Positions 1 through 10,926 are shown, counted from the stretch's first letter. The stretch is 64,000 bases of DNA from Schistosoma haematobium (GCF_000699445.3 NC_067199.1:27984402-28048401), one strand, 5' to 3'. Numbers and translations are program-made. Notes: a model not told the origin generated them from the sequence alone.

Positions 1-314
1 TTCATCTTGATGAATTTAGTTTATTTCACATATTAACCTTTAGTAATAGCATATGATTAACAGAACTATGTTATAAATGCGCAAACCATGCGGTAGTCAT
101 TTAACAAAATAAAGGAAATTGTTTTTTTTTTAATATCCGATAACACAATGAAAAAGGAATTTTTGGTAAACTGTGGCTTGCACTGTAGGCATGATATCAA
201 CATGTTTAAAAAATAGCAGAAAACATTGATTATTATAATAGATTAACTCCATTTCTCTGCGACTTCTACTAACGTAGGTTCATAACTGTTAATCAGGAAT
301 ACATATACAGTTTT

Positions 315-966
315 GACATCAGATGGGTTTTGTGGATATTATAGTAATTTCAATGGTTAAGATCATGAGTCAGTTGAAGCTAGACCACCATGGAAAACCT
401 GGAAGCAATGGACGGCCGATTCGTCCTATTGTGGGACTCCTGAGCAGTGCGCATCCACAACCTCGCCCCTACGAGATTCGAACCCAGGACCTACTAGTCT
501 GGCGCACTAGCACTTAACCACTAGACCACTGAGCCGGCATCCAACGATGTTAATGTCTAACTTCAACTAATCCACGAAAATGTGCGACACGTTCACTATT
601 GTCTTCAGTGACTTACTATCTCACAACAGACTAAGTTGAACTCCACTGGTCACTACTTCTCACTAGAGATCCAGGATATACCTCGTGAAGCCAGTCACTA
701 GTGAGCATATGTTGATTAATATCAGGTGGGTTTTGTGGATGTGTCGCTCAATTTCGTGGATTAGTTGAAGTAAGAAATTAACATCGTTGGATGCCGGCTC
801 AGTGGTCTAGTGGTTAAGTGCTAGCGCGCCAGACTAGTAGGTTAGGGGGCGAGGTTGTGGATGCGCACTGCTCAGGAGTCCCACAATAGGACGAATCGGC
901 CGTCCATTGCTTCCAGGTTTTCCATGGTGGTCTAGCTTCAACTGACTCATGATCTTAACCATTGAA
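315..966. mobile_element. Family B hammerhead SINE, foldback insertion
   Basis: Two copies of a tRNA-headed SINE face each other: a minus-strand copy from 315 to about 738 and a plus-strand copy from about 739 to 966. The whole block is flanked by one 12-bp direct repeat, atatacagtttt, at 303-314 and 967-978, so it entered as a unit. Each arm has a tRNA-like head (box A-like near the ctcagtggtctagtgg motif; box B intact only in the minus arm), a hammerhead region and a tail. Both arms share the same changes in the ribozyme (CUCAGGAG for CUGAGGAG, GAAU for GAAA), so both derive from one RNA and both are probably inactive. The plus arm has lost about 20 bp around box B. The short ORFs here are SINE sequence. 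Confidence 0.88.
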
Positions 967-978
967 ATATACAGTTTT

Positions 979-1660
979 ATTGAAAACCTGTAACATATGA
1001 TATGAACTATATCATAAAACTGCACAATACACTGCAAATTTAATTAGAAATCACTGTGGCATTTTCCGTATTTTCGTCATTAAACAAATCCAACCTTAAC
1101 AACAGAGCCTACATACTTTATATAAAAAGTATTTCTGTAAATTTACTGAGCATTATGAGGATTGTAAAACAATGGCAATGATAAGACATTAAAATTAACG
1201 TACGACAGTGAAGTATATTTTAAACCCATCAGATGATCGATCTGCTGGAGAGGTATAAAATTAACACAAAATACATGATATGCTTGCTGAGGTTAATGTT
1301 GAGAATGATAGTAAATTTATCACTTAGATATTGGCTAAAAAACATGGTCAAGTTAATCGTTATAAAGTACTATGGTATGTAACCATAGTTGGGCTTTTTA
1401 CGAAGATCGTTGCTTTAGCTATTAAAGTTATCAAATTTAGTCATTAAACTTGCAGCTAATAAGTAAAGATATATGGTATTAAGTACTATTGTAGGAATCT
1501 ATAGTACAAAGACCTGTTCCTTAGTTTAAAAGTCGTACCTGTAGTATGTATGTAAACATTTATGCAAGGTACCCTTCAACAGACAGCCGTTTGCTGCTGT
1601 CATTTGATATGACTGCCAGCACTTCTAAGGTGAAAGTAATCTATGGTTCCATTAACAAAA
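979..1660. other. Intergenic, no gene seen
   Basis: AT-rich sequence without an ORF, known repeat or RNA gene that I can support. Confidence 0.6.
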
Positions 1661-2262
1661 GAATTGAAGAACGATAATAGGATGAAACCACATGTGAGAA
1701 GGATAATTGTCCACTTGAAAAGTATAAGAACGGTAAAGATGAAATCAAGTAATAAGTAAATTTAAAGTTAAGACATTAGAAGAATGTATTAAAAAATCAA
1801 ATCACCGTTTGTTAAAATGAAGTGTCAGAGGCATGGAATGTTGCACATCTACGAACATTATAACGCCTAGCTTTCAAAAGGTGAATATAAATCACTCAGC
1901 AGTTCAAATTTGGAACGTCTTGTGAACTTTGGTTTCATGCACCACCTGATAAGTTTTTTAGATTATCGGGTATGAAGGTCGAGCAACTTAACAACTTGTG
2001 CGCTGCAGAGGTACTAGTAATCCATCCTTTCAAACTTGAACTCAATGTGCAAAAGAGACCATTGCAGCCCATCATTCTTCCATGGCCCTAACACTTAATT
2101 TTAATAAACGGTAATTTGATTCTTATAATGCTTTAATCGTTTTAACTTTGATTTTACTTGTTATTTGTTATCATCTTCACCCTTCTCATACTTCTGAAGT
2201 AGACAAATATCCTTCTCGCATGTGATTTCATCTTATTATCTCTCTTCATTTCTCAACTATCA
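1661..2262. repeat. Inverted-repeat element, ~180-bp arms
   Basis: The segment 1661-1839 is a diverged reverse complement of 2083-2262. Matching blocks include gataataggatgaaacc against gataataagatgaaatc and gtgagaaggata against gcgagaaggata. The 243-bp spacer carries no ORF of note. It may be a MITE, a Penelope-like terminal-repeat pair or another foldback. No target-site duplication was recognised. Confidence 0.6.
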
Positions 2263-3659
2263 AGTTACTTCCTTCGCCACACGATATGATGTAATCGTTA
2301 TCCCAATTTTTTTAAATAAACTATCTTTTTTTGTAAATTAACTATAAATGCGATTGTACATCAAGAATAAATGATATTGTCGAAAAGAAAACTTCATCAC
2401 TGTACTGTCTTAATACTTTTGAGATTATTGGTGAGATATCAGACTGTAAACAACATTATTATAGACAAGTAAATATCTAACTGACTGTATAATAACCTTA
2501 TGGATATTTTCAAGGAAAACAAATAACCAAATAACTTTACTTGATATCATTGAATGCAAGTTGAAACAACCAGATATTACAAAACATCTCTAGCTAAAGC
2601 AATGTTCTTTATTCATCGCCATATAAATAATGCAGAATCGTTATAAAAGGATCAATTATTTTTTCAACTGTACCCACGGTTGGTCAACTTTTTCATGTAT
2701 TTCCAGCATTATATCAGATAATCCAACTCAATAAATATCAAGTAAGTGTAGTAAATGTACATTTCTCAATGATGGTTACAATCTTAACATAATCGTCCTT
2801 AGAAGCTATGGACTTGTACAGTAATTACATGAGCAAATTATTTTAAATCTCATTTTATGTACCAATTTATTTCTCAATCCGCTCTTTTAAAAAATAAAAT
2901 CCTCTAGTTATCATTCAATTCATCAATCAACACAATCAATTAGATCAGGAACAACATTATTGATGAAACAGCAGGATAATCACTGCTAATCAGTGATCAT
3001 CTGGTGAGAATACTTCAGTTTTATTATAGATTAATCATATCTTGAAGACCTCAATATTAGTGGTCTTTAATGAGACACTGAACGATACTATTTTCTAAAT
3101 TATTAAGAATCATCAGGATTTTAAAACTTCAGCTACGCCTGGTTGATTGCTGTCAACTAGCATTGAATATAGGTTCATAACGTTTTACTTCGTTCCAACT
3201 ACAATACAGTATCTAACATGGTGTAGTGCAATTTCATGTCAGATTGACTATTAACGACAATGTAAAACGACTACTTAAATTTAGTCTGCACTAAAGATCA
3301 CATAATATAATATTGATTAGTATTCAGTCATTCAGCGTACTTTATAAAGATTTCTGTGACAGTGAGATTTCGGTATACAGAGATTTTGAAATATACTCCT
3401 AATCAAGACATATATTATTTGGATAGTTTAACTAATTGAATCCCATCATTTAAATTTGACTTTAATTGTCTTTTATCAAACAATAGTATTAATTTCGATA
3501 TTTTATACAAATATATTTCAGTAAATTTGTAACACCTAAGCCTATAAAATCCATAATAACATGAATATATTATCGATGAATGTGTATATTTCACATAAAA
3601 GAATTTATTATTAAATATAGGAATTTTCAATGGAAATAATGTGTTTGTTGTGAGTAAAC
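2263..3659. other. Intergenic, no gene seen
   Basis: AT-rich DNA with only short random ORFs, such as 71 codons at 3415-3630 on the minus strand. Nothing recognisable. Confidence 0.6.
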
Positions 3660-3841
3660 AAATCCATCTATATTCACTTGTTGTTCTTTACATGTATCTT
3701 CCTTTTTGTTATTGAGGACTGTAATTGATCAGTCTCTTATTGGCATATGTGCATACTGTGCATATGGCCTGAAAACTGCCTCAATTCACAAGCATTCTAA
3801 ACAAGAATGGATAGTTTTAGATGGTGGTTGGAGGTAGTCAA

Positions 3842-3898
3842 CAGGAAACCCTGGACCCGGGTTTCGTGCTACTTGGCACTCGTCAGCAAGGTGTACCT
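3842..3898 (-). ncRNA. Hammerhead ribozyme, family C (inverted arm)
   Basis: Read on the minus strand it has core CUGACGA, G10.1-C11.1, a three-pair helix II (UGC/GCA), GAAA, the palindromic helix III ACCCGGGU and cleavage triplet GUC followed by CAGGG. The CAGGG pairs with the upstream CCUUG to form stem I. All catalytic positions that I can check are intact. It is identical in its core to the copy at 4109-4163. Confidence 0.82.
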
Positions 3899-4108
3899 GT
3901 AACACGATCGATAGCATTCGATCTGCACTAATAAGGACTAGACAAGCATGACATTGATCACCACCCAGTGATCAATCAATTGTGATTACATCTCAGTCCT
4001 ACAGGAGGTTAGTCACGGCTCAGATAGCTCAGTGGTAACGTCTCTGACCGTGAAGCTGGGTGACACGAGATCGAATCTGCCAGGGAGCACCAGTTCCCTC
4101 AAGATTAC

Positions 4109-4163
4109 AGGTACACCTTGCTGACGAGTGCCAAGTAGCACGAAACCCGGGTCCAGGGTTTCC
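4109..4163 (+). ncRNA. Hammerhead ribozyme, family C
   Basis: CUGACGA at 4121-4127, helix II UGC/GCA at 4129-4131 and 4138-4140, GAAA at 4142-4145, and palindromic ACCCGGGU at 4145-4152. Predicted cleavage follows C4153. Stem I pairs CCUUG (4116-4120) with CAGGG (4154-4158). The core is complete. The very short, self-complementary helix III suggests it may work best as a dimer. Confidence 0.85.
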
Positions 4164-4374
4164 TGTTGACTACCTCCAACCACCATCTAAATCTCAATAC
4201 ATAGTGCTCGCAGTGTCGAGTCACCTAGACTGGTGGCCATATCGCAACATGATCGATAGCATTCGATCTGCACTAATAAGGACTAGACAAGCATGACATT
4301 GATCACCACCCAGTGATCAATCAATTGTGAAGAATGGATAGTAGCTAGCAGTGGAATCCAGGATGCGCGTTTCG

Positions 4375-4424
4375 CTCAGCTGATGAGTCCCAAATAAGAC
4401 GAAACGCGCATCCTGGATTTCACT
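4375..4424 (+). ncRNA. Hammerhead remnant at foldback junction (family A)
   Basis: CUGAUGAG, helix II and CGAAAC are present with an AUC triplet. The foldback junction lies just upstream, so the usual 5' strand of stem I (auccag) is missing and only about two pairs remain. It is probably unable to cleave. Confidence 0.65.
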
Positions 4425-4463
4425 GCTAGCCACTATCCATCTTTGCTTATAAATCCATTTATA

Positions 4464-4859
4464 GTTTTCATAAATATTTTTAACTATAGCAAACAAATTA
4501 CTTTAGTTTGCCTAATTAGCACATTTTTTTAATGAAAATATAAGAATATATCAGACTAATTATTGAAAACATACGAAAAGTATTTAATTATTTTATCTCG
4601 AATTTACAAGAATTACTGTTTTTAAAATTTTATTATTGGTAATAACACTAAGTTTTGAAATTAATAGTTTGATTGGTCACGTAAATTGAATTTGATTGGC
4701 TAGGAAAGTAGAAAAGATTCTACCATTGGAAGGTGAACAGTTAATTATATAAGACATAAGAATAAATAATAATCTATAATATTTAGTAGAATAAGTTTAT
4801 TCATTTATTTGTTAACATTTAGAGCATGATCAAATAACTTACACTTCGTTTAATGGGAA
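4464..4859 (+). promoter_or_regulatory. Upstream region of the GPCR gene
   Basis: AT-rich 400 bp before the receptor start. A TATA-like stretch, attatataag, lies near 4743-4752, about 110 bp before the ATG. A possible splice acceptor (aacatttag) at about 4814-4822 would be usable if there is a 5' non-coding exon. No further site can be supported. Confidence 0.3.
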
Positions 4860-6551
4860 ATGAACACTGAGAACTACCTAAATGTGGATATATCTCAAAA
4901 TAACACTAATAATAATATAAGTGAACAATTACTTTCAAGTAGTAGTTCTATAGTGGAAACTATAACATTTCTGGGATTTATTGTAATTATAGCCATCACT
5001 ATTGGTGGTAATTTACTTGTACTTGTTGCAATCTGTACAAAACATAAATTGCGAAGAAATGTTACGAATTGTTTCATAGCATCCTTAGCAGCAGCAGATT
5101 TACTATTGGGAGCTATTGTTATGCCATTCGCTGTAATTGATCTATTAAGATCCATCCATAAAGACTGTCTTCCCGAAAATCAGCAAGATCAGTATGTTTT
5201 ATGGCCATTTGGTCAAATCTGGTGTGATATGTGGCACGCATTTGATGTTCTTAGTTCAACAGCTTCAATTTTAAATTTATGTGCAATTTCAGTGGAACGT
5301 TATATTGCTATTTCAGACCCATTTAATTATCCTTTACGTGTAACACATTCACGATGTATTATTATGATTATGCTTACTTGGGTATGCTCTATACTAATTT
5401 CCTTTCCAGCCATTGCCTGGTGGCGACATTCAAGTAATATGTATAATGTTTCTGATATGCATAGTGTACCAGATTTAGAATGTTTATTTTCTTCTGACAG
5501 AGTTTATTTATTCATTTCTTCGTGTATTTCATTTCATATACCCTTGATAGTTATGATTTTTGTTTATTGGAAAATATATCAGAAAGCAAATGGTCTCATT
5601 AAGACCTTTAACACAGGTAAAAGATTGATTTATCGAAAATCACTAGGTGGTGAGGCGATGATATTAAGAGTGCACAGAGGCGGTATAACTAAAACACTGC
5701 CGTCAGTCTTGCAACAGGGTGTATTGTCCCATAATCCTAATACTTCTGCCAAAGTATCATACGTATCTTCTCATGAAATCCTCAACAATCAATCGCCTAT
5801 ATTGTCGCCAACAGCAAATGATGATAATAAAAATAATCATGAAATATTAGAGTGTAATGTAGATGAAAACAAAAAAAATACAAAACATGTTAAATTTAAT
5901 CACTCTAGAAAATCTCAATCATTTGATGAAAAAAACACTCACTGCACATTATTCTCTGGTTGCTACAGAACTGTATTCAATCGATTTAATGTAAACGATT
6001 CATTAATACAAAAGGATGACAATATAACAGCAACATCTGGGACGCAGAATGCAGAAGAAAGTTTGCTATCATCAAGAAGCTATCTAAGTGAAATCAAAAA
6101 ACGAGTACATCGATTCACTAAAGAACGGAAAGCAGCTAAAACTCTTGGAATTGTGATGGGTGTATTTGTGTTATGCTGGTTACCATTTTTTGTTTATAAC
6201 ACAATAAAAGCTGTTTACCCATCAGTTTTAAAAACTCAAGAGAATATAATTTTTCCACTTGTCACATGGCTTGGTTATTTGAATTCAGGTGTCAATCCGT
6301 TTATCTATGCATATTCTTTACGGGATATTCGTAAGGCATTTCTTGATATTCTGTGCACACCATGTAAAACACATTCTAATTGGTGTCGCACAAGGCTAAA
6401 TCAAACTAGAGATACTTATGTGTCACAATATACCGATGAACCAACAGATGCTTTAAAATCTATTAATTGTCAGTCTACAATGTCGCTTGCTAATGGTTCA
6501 TCATTATACACAGACCACAAATATTCCATGGAATCGACATCTTCACCGTAG
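4860..6551 (+). CDS. Biogenic-amine class A GPCR (dopamine/adrenergic-octopamine-like)
   Basis: An intact 563-aa rhodopsin-family receptor in one exon, expected in the plasma membrane of nerve, muscle or sensory cells. Seven helices are visible: TM1 about 35-58 (N51), TM2 about 70-95 (D80), TM3 about 121-151 (disulfide C122, amine-binding D129, ERY 146-148 instead of DRY), TM4 about 166-188 (W174), TM5 about 214-240 (P228), TM6 about 424-449 (CWLPFF 439-444) and TM7 about 464-486 (W470, Y473, NPFIY 479-483). D129 contacts the amine in this family. S220, S221 and S224 fall at 5.42, 5.43 and 5.46, the catechol-binding triad, so a catecholamine-like ligand is likely. The third intracellular loop is long (about 180 residues, Asn/Ser-rich). 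The CTPC at 499-502 could be palmitoylated. The N-terminus has possible glycosylation sites and no signal peptide. Dopamine D1-like against octopamine/alpha-adrenergic-like cannot be settled by eye. Confidence 0.93.
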   Translation: MNTENYLNVDISQNNTNNNISEQLLSSSSSIVETITFLGFIVIIAITIGGNLLVLVAICTKHKLRRNVTNCFIASLAAADLLLGAIVMPFAVIDLLRSIHKDCLPENQQDQYVLWPFGQIWCDMWHAFDVLSSTASILNLCAISVERYIAISDPFNYPLRVTHSRCIIMIMLTWVCSILISFPAIAWWRHSSNMYNVSDMHSVPDLECLFSSDRVYLFISSCISFHIPLIVMIFVYWKIYQKANGLIKTFNTGKRLIYRKSLGGEAMILRVHRGGITKTLPSVLQQGVLSHNPNTSAKVSYVSSHEILNNQSPILSPTANDDNKNNHEILECNVDENKKNTKHVKFNHSRKSQSFDEKNTHCTLFSGCYRTVFNRFNVNDSLIQKDDNITATSGTQNAEESLLSSRSYLSEIKKRVHRFTKERKAAKTLGIVMGVFVLCWLPFFVYNTIKAVYPSVLKTQENIIFPLVTWLGYLNSGVNPFIYAYSLRDIRKAFLDILCTPCKTHSNWCRTRLNQTRDTYVSQYTDEPTDALKSINCQSTMSLANGSSLYTDHKYSMESTSSP

Positions 6552-8013
6552 CAAAAGAATTTCTCTTTTGAAATGTATTCAGATGAAAATAATCTACAAA
6601 ATGAATTTTATCATGACAGTAAACACGATAATACAGAAATTTACAGAATTTGTGGAATTTACTATAAAGTCTGACAGTCTACCTTTGAGTTCATCAGGAA
6701 AAGGAAATTTTATTTAAAACATTTCAGAACCCAAATGGTAACTAACATCATTTATTAGCCAATGTATGAAAAACTATTCATAATTTCAATACTAAAATAG
6801 TCCATATTTTATCAACAATATTATTTCTATTTCCTAACATTGTCACTAGAATCCAATACCTTATAAATCATTTGTTTAAGACAAATGTTTGTACACTGTA
6901 CTCTATTATGTAAAAAAGTAGGTTTATCTTCGATCCTGTCTATCTATCTAAATCTGTAAAACTACTCAAATAATAAAGTGATAAGTAAACATGTTCATGA
7001 TTGTACTGTAAGTAACTATATTCATTAAGTTTATTTGGTAGATTGGTAATAAATATTCTTAAAGAAACTCTAAAAACAGTTGGCTCTAACATTGCTAATA
7101 TCATACGGCTTTGAAAGAAGTCAAATTAATATCCACTAAGAATTTATTTCTTTGATAAATTATAAGTTCATAAAGAGAAAAACTTCTATGCAAATAAGTT
7201 ACACTCCGTATAGTATACTGCGAATTTGACATTCATGGTATTATGCAATGAATAATGTTGAGTACATATTCTAACTCTTTGTAGGTAAGTGTTATTATAG
7301 TAAGCTGATAGTTTCGGGCAGTAATCATACATCGATGTTGTAGTAAATAAATCGCACGTTCCAAACAATAAATGGAATAACGTAGTATTGAGCACAAATC
7401 GTGAAACGTATACTACAAAAATTGGTTGATATTTCAATAAATCAACATTAAACAGATTACTATTCACTCATGTAATTTGAAATGACTATTAGTACCCCTA
7501 AAATGACTCGTGTAAAGCGATATTATCAGAAAGGTATATTTATAGCTAAATGAACAACTCTTTAAAAGTTATGATTCCGAAGTAAACACGAAACGGCCGA
7601 TGAAAATTAAGTCTAATGTTTGAATTAGTAAATCACTGACTAATAAATAGTTTTCAAACGTCATTTTGGTCTTCTATTTATCGTACATAAGCAAAAACTT
7701 TTTTTATCATTTCATTTTCCTTTTTTTCCAATATTGTTTGTGAAATTTAACATTAAAGATGTCATTTTAATACCGAATGATCATTTGAGTATGATTTCTC
7801 ACTTCAAACAACCAAATGTTTATGAAATGCTGTCCACTCTTCTTCGATAAAGTCATTTATTCAAAAAAATGACGATCATGAACTTTACGATATTCGGCTT
7901 GAAAAAGTCTTGGGCATCCTTAACAATAAACCATTGATCTATATAATAAATGATGTAATTCAATCAGGCAATGAACAGCTGTGGATTGTAGATTTGATAC
8001 TTTTAAATAAATA
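6552..8013. other. GPCR 3' region and intergenic DNA
   Basis: Just downstream of the receptor an AATAAA lies at 6972-6977, a plausible polyadenylation signal, though in AT-rich DNA this is weak evidence. The rest holds only chance ORFs, for example 93 codons at 7186-7467 on the minus strand. Confidence 0.45.
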
Positions 8014-8240
8014 AGAACTTTCGTTTAAATTTGGACGAATAGATTCACAATATGTGAGCGCCGAATTAATGTGAGACATTAAAGAGGAAGAATGCATTTG
8101 TAAAATCTCAATGAAAGAATTTAAAGTAAATCCAACGTTTATTTCCCTTGAAAAAGCTTAGATCAGATTTCTAGGCGAAACTTCAAATTCTTTCGCTGAG
8201 ATTTTACAAATACATTCTTCCTCTTTAATACTTTTAAATG
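8014..8240. repeat. Repeat family D, inverted arms
   Basis: The arms at about 8087-8130 and 8185-8230 are reverse complements (gaggaagaatgcatttgtaa against ttacaaatacattcttcctc). The outer part (8014-8085) matches the reverse complement of 45600-45665, so this is a second copy of the family seen at 45290-45680. No coding capacity. Confidence 0.65.
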
Positions 8241-8990
8241 TTTATTATACGAAAGTAAGGTAAAAACAAATAATATATTTTATTTTTAAGTCCAATGACC
8301 AAAACAATGTTACAAACATTTGTGGGAAGAATGGTAATTAACCTCGAAAAAAAAGCGATGTATTAAAATATTTAAATAAGAGAAATTCAATTAAACAGTC
8401 AGTAAACTAGATAATGTAAAAACTGTCATTGGAACCCACAAATTGCATTTTATTTATAAAGTGTACGAAAATTAGTTTAGGTAGAATATGATCATTTGAT
8501 TAGAATTCATTCATTCCTTATGAATTGAATATATATAACACTTTACTATCTCACCACCTCTAACATGGATACAAACAATCTATCTAGAATCATTATGACT
8601 ACTTTGAATAAAATTTATTGACCACAAGAATTATTATCTACTTATTTCTAAGAAGAAGAAAAAAAAAACCAGATAAATTTTCCCTATAATTTTATTCAAT
8701 GTAAATGATCATATGAAAATATTTTTTTTGTTTGGAATTTTTTTTTTCTTCTCTTCATAATTTGACTGAATCATTGAAAGGAGAAAAATACAAGTCACAT
8801 GTTTATAATTTTTCAAGTTAATCCATAATGAACTTTTCATATTGTCATAAAGTAATTATTATATGAAATATCAGTTATATTTAAATATCAGATTGGTTAT
8901 ATAGTGGTTCATTCAAATGAAAATTAGAATTTGTATAAAATGGATGCATTGCACAGATGTTTAAACCAACGTTTTCAGTATTTACATAGA
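8241..8990. other. Intergenic, no gene seen
   Basis: Very AT-rich, with homopolymer A and T runs near 8650-8750. No gene or recognised repeat. Confidence 0.6.
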
Positions 8991-8992
8991 TT

Positions 8993-9175
8993 TCAATAGT
9001 TCAGATCATGAGTCAATTAAAGTTAGACCACCATAGAAAACCTGGAAGCACTGGTGAGCCGTTTAGTTCTAGCATAGGAATTCTCAGTAGAGCGCATCCA
9101 CGATCCCACCTCATGAGATTCGAACTGAGAACCTGTCAGTTTCACGCGCGAACGCTTAACCTCTAGACCACTATA
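8993..9175 (-). mobile_element. Family B SINE, old copy
   Basis: Tail, hammerhead remnant and tRNA-like head on the minus strand. The ribozyme has many core changes (CUGAGAA; CUAAAC for CGAAAC) and is dead. A short tatttac occurs at both ends, too short to call a duplication. Confidence 0.75.
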
Positions 9176-9190
9176 ATATTTACGAAAACC

Positions 9191-9897
9191 CCTCTCTAAT
9201 TATAAAAATTCAGTCGTTTTATACAATGTTTATCAAGCTTTACATAGCATGAAACCAAATTTTAGATACTTGCTTTAATGTACAAACTAATTACTTTTCA
9301 CCATTTCAGTACTATCAACTGTCTCTAAAATAAAACTCAATGTATTTAGTCTGATCATCACAATAGGTTAACTAAATTACCCGCATCACTGTTCTTAACT
9401 CTATATAATAAATAACTGTTGATATAACACACACAATAAATTCCTTTAACTTAAAAATCAGTAATTATCAGAGCAATAGAAGTAGAAATTTATCAATAGT
9501 TCTAGCTTACTTGAAACATGCTGCAAATATAAATAATGTTGCTTGTTCATTCAATGAAGTGATAAAACTCAATGATGATCTACTTATTATATAAAACACG
9601 AAAAATATAGGATTTCATATTTTTATACTTATTGACTTATAAAATCAATTATCTTCACCGACTTATGTAGTTGTTATGAAATCCTAAATATAGTTTCACA
9701 TCTGTGGCCAATATCAACGATGATATAAAAAAAATTATATTGATCATTCAAGTTAACAAAAAAACTATGAAGAGATTTTCATTAGGGACTAATATCCACT
9801 AGAGAATAACATTTTAAAAGTATTCAACAGTAACAGTCAATTACTATATCATAGGAGATTAGATATACACTTTGGAAGTCTCAACATATTAATTACA
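9191..9897. other. Intergenic, no gene seen
   Basis: AT-rich sequence with no feature I can support. Confidence 0.6.
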
Positions 9898-9902
9898 CTT
9901 AT

Positions 9903-10298
9903 TGTTGTGGACGTTAGATCCCCAGAACTCACTTGGAAAAGGACCTAATTTCGTAATTTTATTTAGAAAATTTGAATTTCTTTGTTTTCGCGCCAAAGGC
10001 GCTCTTGTTACTTCCATGTCGTATCTTAAATGCTATTGGTCCGTTGCGCCTTTTAGTATGCTATTTGGTAACTCTCCCAGAGGACAGTTTTGTACTGTAT
10101 ATATACGTTTTGAATTGTGTCTGTTGTTATCGCTCGTTTCTGACTGTTTGCAGAATATACTCCCCATTCCAAGCTCGGACTTTTCCCTCTAGTTAGTGGG
10201 TGTGGGACACGTCAATAGCTAGCTTACTGGTCTTTGGTCATCGAGTCTTGTTTTTCGTTTGCAGACTAAGTGAACTCGTGATAGCTTCAGCCCTAGCA
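9903..10298 (+). mobile_element. Solo LTR (LTR retrotransposon)
   Basis: A 396-bp element that begins TGTTGTGG and ends CCCTAGCA. It is flanked by a 5-bp duplication, cttat (9898-9902 and 10299-10303), as expected for LTR-element integrase. It contains a TATA-like atatata near 10100 and is locally richer in G+C than its surroundings. The same LTR recurs at 16407-16807 (-) and in part at 38990-39205 (+). No internal region is attached, so it arose by LTR-LTR recombination. The two overlapping ORFs here are not genes. Confidence 0.85.
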
Positions 10299-10303
10299 CT
10301 TAT

Positions 10304-10926
10304 TAATCACTAAGTTAAAATGTTCATAATCTAGTTTAACTTTATGAGCAGTGAATAAAATTTGTAGTTCAAAACACACAAAGTAACGTGACTAGAATGA
10401 ATTTTATAAATTAACGTTTATTTTTATTTGTACATTCTATCTTATTGTTTTATAATAAATGTTTAAGTATACTTAATTTAAGTAGTTTTTCTTTAAATTT
10501 ATTCAAATGATATTTTCTTTTCTTTTATTAACTAACACCTTACGACAACATAATAATTGTCTTTTGTCACATATATAGTTAATATACGTGATAAAAAATA
10601 ATGACTGTAATCGCTTACGAAATGTAAACAGAATCTAGTAAATACATTATGAGTATCAATATATTAACAGTAAGATTTAATAATAACTGTTATAAAGTTT
10701 TCTATAAATGTTAGACGTATTAGAGAAGAGTATAGATGAGAATAGATCCAATTAGTAGTGTATACAAAACTATATAAACAGCCTAGAAACTAGGAATAAT
10801 TTTAATCAAAATAAAAAAATTCAAGTATTCTCTACTAATATATGTTTGTTAACTTATAGAGTTTTTCTAATGTTATCTTATCAATTGTAGTTCATGAATT
10901 GATTGATGTTAGACTTCAATATTCGT
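10304..10926. other. Intergenic, no gene seen
   Basis: AT-rich sequence between the solo LTR and the next SINE. Nothing recognised. Confidence 0.6.

Larger units (their letters stand above)
3815..4329. mobile_element. Family C hammerhead SINE, 1.5-unit with inverted 5' part
   Basis: This element is inserted into the family A copy and flanked by a perfect 12-bp duplication, aagaatggatag (3803-3814 and 4330-4341). From 3815 to about 3902 it runs on the minus strand (hammerhead region). From about 3905 it runs on the plus strand: tail of one unit, tRNA-like head (box A tagctcagtgg near 4026, box B gatcgaatc near 4069), hammerhead, then tail again. The repeated tail at 3906 and 4251 gives a 345-bp unit. 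The RNA template therefore spanned more than one unit and held two ribozymes. Confidence 0.88.
3673..4450. mobile_element. Sm-alpha-type SINE (family A), foldback, split by family C
   Basis: A minus-strand family A tail begins at 3673 and runs to 3814. It resumes after a nested insertion at 4342 and continues to about 4374. A plus-strand copy then follows to 4450, starting inside the hammerhead core. Flanks are a 13-bp duplication with one mismatch, aaatccatctata at 3660-3672 and aaatccatttata at 4451-4463. The minus and plus arms mirror each other around 4375. Removing the nested element and its duplicated target leaves about 250 bp. Confidence 0.82.

Noticed and set aside
323..517. Short ORFs with the shared peptide MSQLKLDHHGKPGS, here and at 834, 14085, 18375, 20069 and 39515
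   Set aside because: All are translations of family B SINE tails and ribozyme regions. The same peptide recurs because the repeat recurs.
3980..4100. A tRNA gene at the ctcagatagctcagtggt head
   Set aside because: Boxes A and B are present but the arms do not fold into a full cloverleaf and the segment is part of the family C SINE.
4895..5155. 86-codon minus-strand ORF and the 76-codon ORF at 6487
   Set aside because: Out-of-frame shadows within and just after the receptor gene.
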